The notes under the pieces: model-generated
Databases searched by the model: none
The model's input: the letters and a program-made list of their open reading frames with translations, nothing else
Told to the model about the DNA's origin: nothing
Origin: Nitrososphaera sp.
GTDB lineage: Archaea > Thermoproteota > Nitrososphaeria > Nitrososphaerales > Nitrososphaeraceae
Length of the DNA stretch: 11,564 nt
Direction of reading: 5' to 3'
Assembly (NCBI GenBank): GCA_025935445.1
Contig: JAICVG010000006.1
Coordinates: forward strand, 1-11,564
Position numbers and translations under genes: made by a program
Part shown: positions 6,787 to 11,564 of the stretch, in pieces
How the letters are laid out: every line of letters starts with the position of its first letter
How positions within the stretch are numbered: the first letter of the stretch is position 1

Positions 6787-6813
6787 GCCCCGCGCTTAAT
6801 GCTCCTGATAGTG

Positions 6814-7110
6814 ATGATGAGCGAGGCTCCCCCAGAAGGCATCAAGTATATTGTTCCAATCAAGCAGGTGGAAAAACCAGTAAAGATTACAGATCAAGCC
6901 AGGGCCGAACTCCAGAGCTCTGGCATGATGGATGAGAAGGGTAAGCTGAAGATGAAGGGTGTAAGTCCAAAGATGCTTAAGCGCATGAAGCTAGAGGCAG
7001 TCGACTGCCCTGTACTGAACAGAGAGATCGGCTTTTTGCAATGCTATGTCTGTAAAAACTTTTTCAGTAGGCCTACGGGCAAGGTTTACTGCAAAGGCGA
7101 CCCTCTGTAG
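6814..7110 (+). CDS. Small four-cysteine (probable zinc-binding) protein of unknown function
   Basis: I do not recognise the family. The longest frame begins at 6799 (103 residues), but the TATA box at 6779-6786 and tandem ATGs favour 6814 or 6817, giving 97-98 residues beginning MSEAPPEGIKY. The middle is lysine-rich (EKGKLKMKGVSPKMLKRMK). In the longest-frame numbering, Cys70, Cys82, Cys85 and Cys98 form CP…CYVC…VYCKGDP, a plausible single zinc site near the C-terminus. The basic middle plus zinc site would suit nucleic-acid or ribosome contact, but that is inference. It follows nreA by about 55 bp with its own promoter and ends at the structured spacer before proS. Confidence 0.7.
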   Translation: MMSEAPPEGIKYIVPIKQVEKPVKITDQARAELQSSGMMDEKGKLKMKGVSPKMLKRMKLEAVDCPVLNREIGFLQCYVCKNFFSRPTGKVYCKGDPL

Positions 7111-7224
7111 CCACAGACACCTCTTTACGAGATGACAGACATAGTTTTCATTCGCTTAAAATAGCTTCACAAATCTATTAAGAATGCAGAAAAATAGAGA
7201 AAAATTATTGAAAAGGATCCTACG

Positions 7225-7233
7225 TTAATATAT
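7225..7233 (+). promoter_or_regulatory. TATA-like element opening the spacer before proS
   Basis: TTAATATAT is centred about 25 nt before position 7254. The expected transcription start therefore falls at the base of the 13-bp hairpin at 7251-7298. It is over 400 nt from proS, which has its own element, so it may drive a separate short transcript. Confidence 0.4.
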
Positions 7234-7250
7234 GGATTTTTACTATTAAC

Positions 7251-7298
7251 TTGGAATAAATTCAGGCCTATCCAGAGCCAAGCTGGAATTTATTTCAA
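7251..7298 (+). repeat. 13-bp hairpin at the expected transcript start
   Basis: TTGGAATAAATTC (7251-7263) pairs with GAATTTATTTCAA (7286-7298) with one G·T pair and a 22-nt loop. Its 5' edge coincides with the start predicted from the TATA-like element upstream. Confidence 0.7.
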
Positions 7299-7339
7299 AG
7301 CACAGCAAGCTATAGCATTTTGTTGATAACGGATTAGCC

Positions 7340-7597
7340 GTGGCTTACATTGGATTTCAGCACAATGAGAAGCTCTGCTGTTTTTCAGCCGAGGTGAAAG
7401 ATGTACAGCAGAGCTCTTTCAAAGAAAGACAGCCGCTTAATCGTGAAAAAAAGAGACTATTTTCTTTCGATGAACGAATCGCTAGGATCGGAGCAGCCAA
7501 ATTAGAAGTTAGGCAGTTCTATGCCTATAGCATGAGCACTGTAATGGCAAGCTGTCATAACGCCAAGAGAGCGCCATTTTTGGAAGCAATCAGGTAG
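7340..7597 (+). CDS. Doubtful small open frame, GTG start
   Basis: An 85-codon frame with GTG at 7340 and stop at 7595-7597 would encode a basic soluble protein with no family I recognise and no membrane segment or metal motif; cysteines are at 13, 14 and 77. Evidence for translation is weak: no Shine-Dalgarno site, only a poor TATA-like CTATAGCA at 7310-7317, and perfect RNA stems running through the frame. Amino-acid composition is not absurd and the frame stays open through the stems, so it is recorded rather than dropped. If real, it would be transcribed toward proS. Confidence 0.25.
   Translation: MAYIGFQHNEKLCCFSAEVKDVQQSSFKERQPLNREKKRLFSFDERIARIGAAKLEVRQFYAYSMSTVMASCHNAKRAPFLEAIR
7371..7415 (+). 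repeat. 11-bp bulged hairpin with GCCGAGG loop
   Basis: AGCTCTGCTGT (7371-7381) pairs perfectly with ACAGCAGAGCT (7405-7415). Inside, TTTCA (7383-7387) pairs with TGAAA (7395-7399), with T7382·G7400 closing, leaving a 4-nt bulge (7401-7404) and a GCCGAGG loop. This is the strongest secondary structure in the spacer. Confidence 0.75.
7510..7527 (+). repeat. Perfect 6-bp inverted repeat
   Basis: TAGGCA and TGCCTA flank a 6-nt loop (GTTCTA). It is part of the same structured stretch upstream of proS. Confidence 0.6.
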
Positions 7598-7617
7598 AGA
7601 CATCACTTACAATAACT

Positions 7618-7625
7618 TCATAAAT
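7618..7625 (+). promoter_or_regulatory. TATA box of proS
   Basis: TCATAAAT is centred about 28 nt before the GTG at 7650, which fits a leaderless proS transcript and supports that start. Confidence 0.5.
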
Positions 7626-7649
7626 CCTAGTCGTTTTGCCAATGTCAAC

Positions 7650-9104
7650 GTGGATTCTCAGAAAGAATCAGTTGGGATAACAGTCAAGAAAAATATAGAC
7701 TTTAGCGAGTGGTACAGCCAAGTCGTACTCAAGACCGCGCTTGTTGACTATGCTCCTGTGAAAGGGTTTATTGTACTTCGCCCCTACGGTTATGCAATTT
7801 GGGAATCGATAAGGGATATTCTCGACAAGCGATTCAAAGAGACTGGTCATCAGAACGGCTTCTTGCCTGTGCTAATACCTGAAAGCCTGCTGGCAAAAGA
7901 ACAGGATCACTTTGCAGGTTTTATGCCAGAAGTGTTCTGGGTTACCAAAGCAGGCGACAAAGAGCTTGAGGAAAAGCTCGCGCTCCGGCCGACATCTGAA
8001 ACGCTTGCTTATTCAATATTTGCAAAGTGGATAACAAGCTACCGCAATTTGCCACTCAAGATCAACTTTTGGAACTCTGCCCTTCGAGCCGAGATCAAGT
8101 CGACGAAGCCCTTGATTAGGACTTCAGAATTTTTGTGGCAGGAAGGTCATACCGTACATGCCACCGATGAAGAAGCAGAGCAGGAAGTCATGAGCATACT
8201 TAATATTTACAAGGATTTGATAGAGAACTACCTTGCAGTACCAGTTATAGCAGGATACAAGACCGACAGGGAAAAGTTCGTCGGCGCCAAGTACACAACG
8301 ACTCTTGAAGGGTTGATGCCTGTCGAAGGTAAGGCGCTTCAGATGGGGACTTCACATCATCTCAGTCAGAACTTTTCAAAGCCGTTTGGGATAAAGTACC
8401 TTGGCAAGGATACTAAGGAGCATTTTGCATGGCAGACTTCATGGGGGATTTCCTGGCGTCTGATAGGCGGGCTGATAATGGTTCACGGTGATGACAGGGG
8501 TCTAATTCTGCCACCACAGGTTGCACCAATACAAGTAGTAATAGTGCCTATACACAAGGACAAGAACGCCAAGATGGTCAAGGAAAAGGCAAGGAAAATA
8601 GAATTTGAATTAAAGCGCGCTGGTATAAGAGCATACATGGATGACCGAGATGAATACACTTCTGGTTGGAAGTTTAACGAATGGGAGATGAAAGGAGTCC
8701 CGCTGCGCATCAACATTGGACCAAAGGATATCGAAAAGGGTCAGATTGAATTTGTCAGGCGCGATACAAAGGAAAAAAGGCCTGCTGAGCAGGAGAAGCT
8801 TGTAAGTATCACGACCTTGCTTTTGGCGCAGGTACAGGAAAGTCTGCTTGCAAAGGCAACCGAATTTCTTAGCGAGAACACTTTCACACCTGCCGATTTT
8901 GAGAGCTTCAAATCGATAATCAAAATCAAGGGAGGGTTTCTTCTCGCAGGCTGGTGTGGCCAAGAACAATGCGAATCTAAGATAAAGGAAGAGACAGGTG
9001 CAGACATCCGGGTGATACCATTTAACCAGAATGACAAGCCGGCCACCTGCATTTACTGCGGTCGGGAAAGCAAAAAAGCAGCGATATATGCAAGGGCATA
9101 CTAA
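7650..9104 (+). CDS. proS: Prolyl-tRNA synthetase, archaeal/eukaryotic type
   Basis: This 484-residue class II aminoacyl-tRNA synthetase attaches proline to tRNA-Pro in the cytoplasm. Motif 1 lies in PYGYAIWESIRDIL (45-58). The motif 2 region covers FWNSALRAEI (140-149) to EFLWQEGHT (160-168), with RPTSE at 113-117. Motif 3 is GISWRLIGGLIMVHGDDRGL at 266-285, with Arg283. The anticodon-binding domain follows (about 294-400). The C-terminal archaeal-type domain has Cys436, Cys441, Cys467 and Cys470, the likely structural zinc site, and ends in a YARAY tail. There is no bacterial editing insertion between motifs 2 and 3, as expected for this type. The GTG start is supported by the TATA box 25-32 nt upstream; the nearby ATG at 7642 is out of frame. 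A DedA-like gene follows in the same frame after one stop codon. Confidence 0.97.
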   Translation: MDSQKESVGITVKKNIDFSEWYSQVVLKTALVDYAPVKGFIVLRPYGYAIWESIRDILDKRFKETGHQNGFLPVLIPESLLAKEQDHFAGFMPEVFWVTKAGDKELEEKLALRPTSETLAYSIFAKWITSYRNLPLKINFWNSALRAEIKSTKPLIRTSEFLWQEGHTVHATDEEAEQEVMSILNIYKDLIENYLAVPVIAGYKTDREKFVGAKYTTTLEGLMPVEGKALQMGTSHHLSQNFSKPFGIKYLGKDTKEHFAWQTSWGISWRLIGGLIMVHGDDRGLILPPQVAPIQVVIVPIHKDKNAKMVKEKARKIEFELKRAGIRAYMDDRDEYTSGWKFNEWEMKGVPLRINIGPKDIEKGQIEFVRRDTKEKRPAEQEKLVSITTLLLAQVQESLLAKATEFLSENTFTPADFESFKSIIKIKGGFLLAGWCGQEQCESKIKEETGADIRVIPFNQNDKPATCIYCGRESKKAAIYARAY

Positions 9105-9806
9105 TTGGTAGCGCTGGAAGATCTGTTTCCATTTGGAACTGAACTAGGATACATAGGCATCCTCCTTATCAGTTTTGTGTCTAGCTTAATTCCATTTATT
9201 CCCATTCCTTATTTTCCGGTCTTAATAACTGCTTCATTTAATACCAATTTCAATCCGCACATAATCTCAATTATCAGTGCGCTTGGTATAGTGGGAGCAA
9301 AGACGATAATCTTTTTTATTAGCTATTATGGTCGCAAAATTCTGAGCGATAAGACAAAGAAGAGAATGCGTCCCCTACAAAACCTAGTAAGCAGGTACGG
9401 TTGGTTTGGTGCATTTATAGCGGCTCTTACTCCAATACCTGACGATATTGTCTATATCCCGCTAGGGCTTGCCAAGTACAACCCATGGAAATTTGCAACA
9501 GCCACATTTGCTGGCAAATTCTTGATGAATGAAGCAATTGTCTGGGGGTCGATTTTTCTTGGGAGACCTTTCGTCGAGGACATATTATCGTCAGAGACGA
9601 CAAATACTACATCACTAATTATAGCGGCAATAGTGAGCATCATAGTGCTTGCAGTCGTTGTATACTTTTCGCTCAGGATAGATTGGGCAAGGGTAATTGG
9701 AAGATGGTTTCCTTGGGCGCTGAAAAATGGTAATGAAGAAGGAGAAGAAGAAGATCATAAGGACAACAATGAAGACAATGATCACCACACAAAAAAAGGG
9801 TTTTAG
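9105..9806 (+). CDS. DedA/VTT-domain (SNARE-associated family) integral membrane protein
   Basis: This 233-residue protein has hydrophobic segments at about 15-44, 52-75, 98-122, 130-153 and 170-190. The VTT/DedA-type core includes YGWFGAFIAALTPIPDDIVY (98-117) and IPLGLAKYNPWKF (118-130), matching the conserved re-entrant Phe/Gly-rich and Pro-rich region of the family. Members are membrane proteins linked to lipid scrambling or undecaprenyl-phosphate carrier recycling in bacteria; the archaeal substrate is unknown. The tail (209-230) is very acidic with His residues (EEGEEEDHKDNNEDNDHH). The TTG start directly follows the proS TAA, in the same frame, with no Shine-Dalgarno site; a weak GATATATG at 9083-9090 is the only local promoter candidate. 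The gene converges on the next gene with a 14-bp gap. Confidence 0.82.
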   Translation: MVALEDLFPFGTELGYIGILLISFVSSLIPFIPIPYFPVLITASFNTNFNPHIISIISALGIVGAKTIIFFISYYGRKILSDKTKKRMRPLQNLVSRYGWFGAFIAALTPIPDDIVYIPLGLAKYNPWKFATATFAGKFLMNEAIVWGSIFLGRPFVEDILSSETTNTTSLIIAAIVSIIVLAVVVYFSLRIDWARVIGRWFPWALKNGNEEGEEEDHKDNNEDNDHHTKKGF

Positions 9807-9820
9807 CTAAGGCTTCGACA

Positions 9821-10117
9821 TTACTCTTGTGTCTTGTCATTGAGCTCGATATAATCTTCATCGATACCAGTTACGCAGTCGGTCACCACCGCCTTGACGG
9901 GCTGAAAGTGTATACTGCCCTGCGGTATCTTGTTCGCCTCCTGCATTGCAACTAGCTGCGTTTCAAGTGCACATTTGTGGTCGTTACATACCACTGCAAG
10001 CATGTACTCACCTTGATGCGACTTTACTGAGATGATATACGATGGAGCCAGCTGGCATTCCTCTCCTTCAACCTTAGCTGAGCAATGCTCGGGCAAATTC
10101 ACATCATCTTTCTTCAT
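9821..10117 (-). CDS. Small cysteine-containing protein of unknown function
   Basis: I do not recognise the family. The longest frame starts at a TTG at 10135 (104 residues); the ATG at 10117, giving 98 residues beginning MKKDDVNLPEHC, is the more conventional start and is used here. Numbered from the TTG, Cys18, Cys27, Cys50 and Cys55 (with His53 in VCNDHKCALE) look like a small metal-binding fold, and Cys87 lies further on. The C-terminal end is acidic. The TATA box at 10161-10168 predicts a transcript starting near 10138, which would be almost leaderless for the TTG or have a leader of about 20 nt for the ATG, so the start is unresolved. It faces the DedA-like gene tail to tail and shares its upstream spacer with the winged-helix gene. 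Confidence 0.68.
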   Translation of the reverse strand: MKKDDVNLPEHCSAKVEGEECQLAPSYIISVKSHQGEYMLAVVCNDHKCALETQLVAMQEANKIPQGSIHFQPVKAVVTDCVTGIDEDYIELNDKTQE

Positions 10118-10160
10118 CGCAAGGCAATATAACAATAACTGACATGTAAACTATCCAAAG

Positions 10161-10168
10161 ATATAAAA
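10161..10168 (-). promoter_or_regulatory. TATA box of the cysteine-containing small gene
   Basis: The minus strand reads TTTTATAT, about 29 nt before the TTG at 10135 and 47 nt before the ATG at 10117. A perfect inverted repeat (10180-10194) lies just upstream of it. Confidence 0.5.
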
Positions 10169-10179
10169 CTCAAGAAATC

Positions 10180-10194
10180 ATGCGAATCTCGCAT
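10180..10194. repeat. Perfect 6-bp inverted repeat upstream of a promoter
   Basis: ATGCGA and TCGCAT flank a 3-nt centre (ATC). It lies 11 bp upstream of the TATA box of the minus-strand small gene, a position where archaeal activators or BRE-overlapping regulators can bind. A chance occurrence is possible for a repeat this short. Confidence 0.5.
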
Positions 10195-10370
10195 CAATCT
10201 TTTCTAGTAAATGAAAAATCCTGCCTGAGAACTACGAGAGAGCGATAACATCAATGGCACCTCGAGCAGCAGTAAAACGACGCTAGCAACAATACTTGTA
10301 ATGACTGCGGCAGGAAGCTTGGAATATCAGCTCGCTCAGGTGGCTCAAAAATATAATTGAGGTAACTATT

Positions 10371-10397
10371 ATATATTCCTATTAAATAGGAATATAT
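10371..10397. promoter_or_regulatory. Perfect 13-bp palindrome over promoter and TTG start of the winged-helix gene
   Basis: ATATATTCCTATT and AATAGGAATATAT are exact reverse complements around a single A at 10384. The left arm overlaps the TATA-like TTATATAT (10369-10376), and the right arm ends on the first base of the TTG at 10397, which is also where the transcript is expected to begin. A dimeric regulator bound here would block TBP or RNA polymerase. The gene it covers encodes a small winged-helix protein, so autoregulation is the natural inference. Confidence 0.7.
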
Positions 10398-10687
10398 TGA
10401 CACTATTGGAAGTCGATAAGGAAACATTACGACTTTTGGTCAAGCGCAGAGCGATGCTCCGAGTGCTGTCTATCCTAGTCAGGCAAAAGGGGAACGCACT
10501 GCCTACTCGTATACTACTCCGGAAGTTAGGTGCTAACAACCTTCACTATGTAATTTTGCAGGCAGAAAATGAAGGTTATATCAAACGCAAAAGAGTCAAG
10601 CCACAAGGAAAGGGGAACTATCGGGTCTACAATCGCTTGACACCGAAAGGAAGGAGGTTAGCTGAGCTGAACAAGAAATTGGAGTAA
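10397..10687 (+). CDS. Small winged-helix transcriptional regulator-like protein
   Basis: A 96-residue basic protein that appears to be a single winged helix: helices in about 7-28, a helix-turn-helix spanning ALPTRILLRKLGANNLHYVI (34-53) and LQAENEGYIKRK (54-65), a wing around KPQGKGNYRVYNRLTPKG (68-85), and a closing helix (86-96). The TPKG segment at the end of the wing is typical of archaeal helix-turn-helix regulators. It has no sensor domain, so its signal, if any, is unknown. Its promoter and TTG start are embedded in a perfect palindrome, suggesting it binds its own control region. The TTG at 10397 fits leaderless transcription; a second in-frame TTG at 10406 is an alternative that would remove three residues. 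A T-rich stretch at 10717-10727 may end the transcript. Confidence 0.8.
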   Translation: MTLLEVDKETLRLLVKRRAMLRVLSILVRQKGNALPTRILLRKLGANNLHYVILQAENEGYIKRKRVKPQGKGNYRVYNRLTPKGRRLAELNKKLE

Positions 10688-10805
10688 TACTAATAACTTG
10701 CCCTAAAAGTGGCCCCATATTTTCTATTATGACATGATAGGGACATAACAGGCTGAAACATTTGCGGAACGATACAAATATAGAGACATGACAAGCAAGA
10801 AAGTT

Positions 10806-10820
10806 ATGCAATTAGTGCAT
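10806..10820. repeat. Short inverted repeat beside the zinc-ribbon gene promoter
   Basis: ATGCA and TGCAT flank ATTAG, ending 5 bp upstream of the TATA box at 10826-10834. The position would suit a regulator, but five paired bases can easily arise by chance. Confidence 0.35.
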
Positions 10821-10825
10821 CTTAA

Positions 10826-10834
10826 TTTATAAAA
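10826..10834 (+). promoter_or_regulatory. TATA box of the zinc-ribbon gene
   Basis: TTTATAAAA is centred 29 nt before the ATG at 10859, giving a nearly leaderless transcript and strong support for this small gene and its start. Confidence 0.65.
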
Positions 10835-10858
10835 CGGCAGTGAGTTTTTTGCCTGGGT

Positions 10859-11032
10859 ATGGGTAGCAGAAGAAGAAAAACACTTGTAAGGCCTGCAAGA
10901 AAATCTCGCAGAGTGGATGGAAGATGTCCTAAATGCACCACCATTGTGAAGTTCAATGTGTCCGGCCCAATTGGCGATGAGATTTATGAATGCACTGGCT
11001 GTATGTCCAAGTTCCACATAAGCGAGTTGTAA
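10859..11032 (+). CDS. Small zinc-ribbon protein resembling transcription elongation factor Elf1
   Basis: This 57-residue protein begins with a very basic MGSRRRKTLVRPARKSRR stretch and then has one zinc ribbon: CPKC (Cys23, Cys26) and CTGC (Cys45, Cys48), with KFNV and KFHI strands placed as in a zinc ribbon. The layout, an MGxRRRK start followed by a C-x2-C…C-x2-C ribbon, resembles Elf1, an elongation factor associated with transcribing RNA polymerase II in eukaryotes that also has archaeal relatives. The protein lacks the acidic tail of the eukaryotic factor and is shorter. Its own clear TATA box, in-frame ATG and lack of other frames through the region make it a real gene. Other small zinc-ribbon families (ribosomal or RNA-polymerase-associated) remain possible; the Elf1 identity is an inference from the pattern. 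Confidence 0.78.
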   Translation: MGSRRRKTLVRPARKSRRVDGRCPKCTTIVKFNVSGPIGDEIYECTGCMSKFHISEL

Positions 11033-11077
11033 AAAATTAATGGCGCTAAACTGTTTGGGAAAAGCGCAACCAGCCAA

Positions 11078-11093
11078 AGCAAAAAATATTGCT
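11078..11093 (-). terminator. Possible terminator of the cation efflux gene
   Basis: Read on the minus strand, a run of six T lies at 11086-11081, just past the stop at 11096, within a short AGCAA/TTGCT stem (11078-11082 and 11089-11093). A T run after the stop is the usual archaeal termination signal. Confidence 0.4.
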
Positions 11094-11095
11094 AC

Positions 11096-11564
11096 TCATT
11101 TTATTGTACGCCTAAAGGATATTTCGTGCTCGGGTTCCATCTGTATAGTAGTATGGGTTATATTGTAGCGCTCGGCCAACACCGTATTTATTTTAGACAA
11201 GAGCTTACTTGACTCGCTCAGCATCTGGTCGCGTATGACCACGTGACCACTCAGTGCGTCCATGCCACTGGATATTGTCCAGACGTGCAGATCATGGACA
11301 TCTACCACGCCGTCCAGCTGCTTGAGGGTTATCAATATTTCTCGCATATCAAGCTCCGACGGAGCGCCCTCTAGCAGTATATGGGTGCTATTTCTCACTA
11401 TAGAGTAAGCACTTCTTGCCACTAGGCCTGCTATCAGAAAGGCGACAAGCGGATCCACGATGGTGATGCCCGTGTTAAGAGCAATAAAGCCAGTAATGAT
11501 AACTGCGACGGATGATATTATATTGTAGACAACATGGATGAATGCACTATGAATGTTGATACTC
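11096..11564 (-). CDS. Cation diffusion facilitator (CDF) family metal transporter, N-terminal part outside window
   Basis: The frame reads uninterrupted from the window edge to the TGA at 11096-11098, about 155 residues, so the GTG at 11458 is internal. The visible part begins in transmembrane segment 5 (INIHSAFIHVVYNIISSVAV), continues through segment 6 with the VDPLVAFLIAG motif, then SIVRNSTHILLEGAP and the cytoplasmic C-terminal domain (HDLHVWTISSGMDALSGHVV, ending near MEPEHEISF). CDF proteins export Zn, Co, Fe or similar divalent cations by proton antiport. Segment 5 normally has an HxxxD metal site; here it reads HVVYN, with Asn in place of Asp, which may change metal choice or lower transport. 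The N-terminal four segments and the second metal site are outside the window. Confidence 0.93.
   Translation of the reverse strand, partial: SINIHSAFIHVVYNIISSVAVIITGFIALNTGITIVDPLVAFLIAGLVARSAYSIVRNSTHILLEGAPSELDMREILITLKQLDGVVDVHDLHVWTISSGMDALSGHVVIRDQMLSESSKLLSKINTVLAERYNITHTTIQMEPEHEISFRRTIK

Larger units (their letters stand above)
7251..7580 (+). ncRNA. Candidate structured RNA upstream of proS (family not recognised)
   Basis: A TATA-like element at 7225-7233 predicts a start near 7251-7258. The interval then holds a 13-bp hairpin (7251-7298), an 11-bp bulged hairpin (7371-7415), a 5-bp stem (7416-7428), a 6-bp perfect stem (7510-7527), and an AATGGC/GCCATT pairing (7543-7548 with 7572-7577) followed by a T tract at 7576-7581. 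No RNase P, SRP or tRNA motif was found. It overlaps a possible GTG-started frame (7340-7597), and the two readings compete. Confidence 0.3.

Noticed and set aside
7481..7500. GGAGCAGCC sequence reminiscent of the SRP RNA helix 8 loop
   Set aside because: The GGAA tetraloop and the rest of the helix 8 pattern are missing, so it is not an SRP RNA.
7251..7597. Possible RNase P RNA in the structured spacer
   Set aside because: The conserved GAGGAAAGTCC-like and ACAGAA-type blocks were not found.
10215..10360. Frame of about 42 codons ending in TGA, with a hydrophobic-looking stretch, upstream of the winged-helix gene
   Set aside because: No start codon before a mid-frame ATG and no promoter or ribosome site; could be a decayed remnant but nothing supports translation.
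1..11564. Search for tRNA genes, rRNA, CRISPR repeats and transposase genes
   Set aside because: No T-arm-like tRNA motif, spaced direct repeats or transposase-like frame was recognised by eye on either strand.

Overview
The window looks like a chromosomal segment of an ammonia-oxidising thaumarchaeon (Nitrososphaerota), probably Nitrososphaera-like. The evidence is an archaeal DnaG, a CTP-type riboflavin kinase, an RibL-type FAD synthase, an archaeal Nre repair protein, an archaeal/eukaryotic-type prolyl-tRNA synthetase, and an ADP-forming acyl-CoA synthetase with its ATP-grasp half first. Most genes have a TATA-like element 25-33 nt before the start codon and little or no leader. Several start with TTG or GTG (dnaG, proS, the DedA-like gene, the winged-helix gene). 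The genus is an inference; no rRNA, tRNA, CRISPR array or insertion sequence was seen.

Positions 1-1860 carry two minus-strand genes: the start of the acyl-CoA synthetase (cut by the window edge) and a class I glutamine amidotransferase. A tight divergent promoter region then separates them from a plus-strand run: a small stand-alone Toprim protein, dnaG and ribK. RibK converges on a minus-strand RibL-type FAD synthase with a 4-base stop-to-stop overlap, so the two enzymes turning riboflavin into FMN and then FAD lie tail to tail. Both carry N-terminal helix-turn-helix-like domains.

A 423-bp divergent spacer (5067-5489) holds small inverted repeats and a perfect 9-bp hairpin just before nreA. 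After nreA come a small four-cysteine protein and a 539-bp spacer with strong RNA-like hairpins, which is either an unrecognised structured RNA or a doubtful GTG-started small gene. Next is proS, followed in the same frame after a single stop codon by a DedA/VTT membrane protein.

The right end (9820-11564) is a patchwork of small genes: a minus-strand cysteine-containing unknown protein, a winged-helix regulator whose promoter and TTG start lie inside a perfect 13-bp palindrome, a 57-residue Elf1-like zinc-ribbon gene, and the C-terminal part of a cation diffusion facilitator cut by the window edge.

The core is informational and cofactor metabolism (primase, tRNA charging, flavin cofactors, DNA repair). 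No classical defence or mobile system is visible. The least explained parts are the structured spacer before proS, the palindromic operator at 10371-10397, and the paired helix-turn-helix flavin enzymes.
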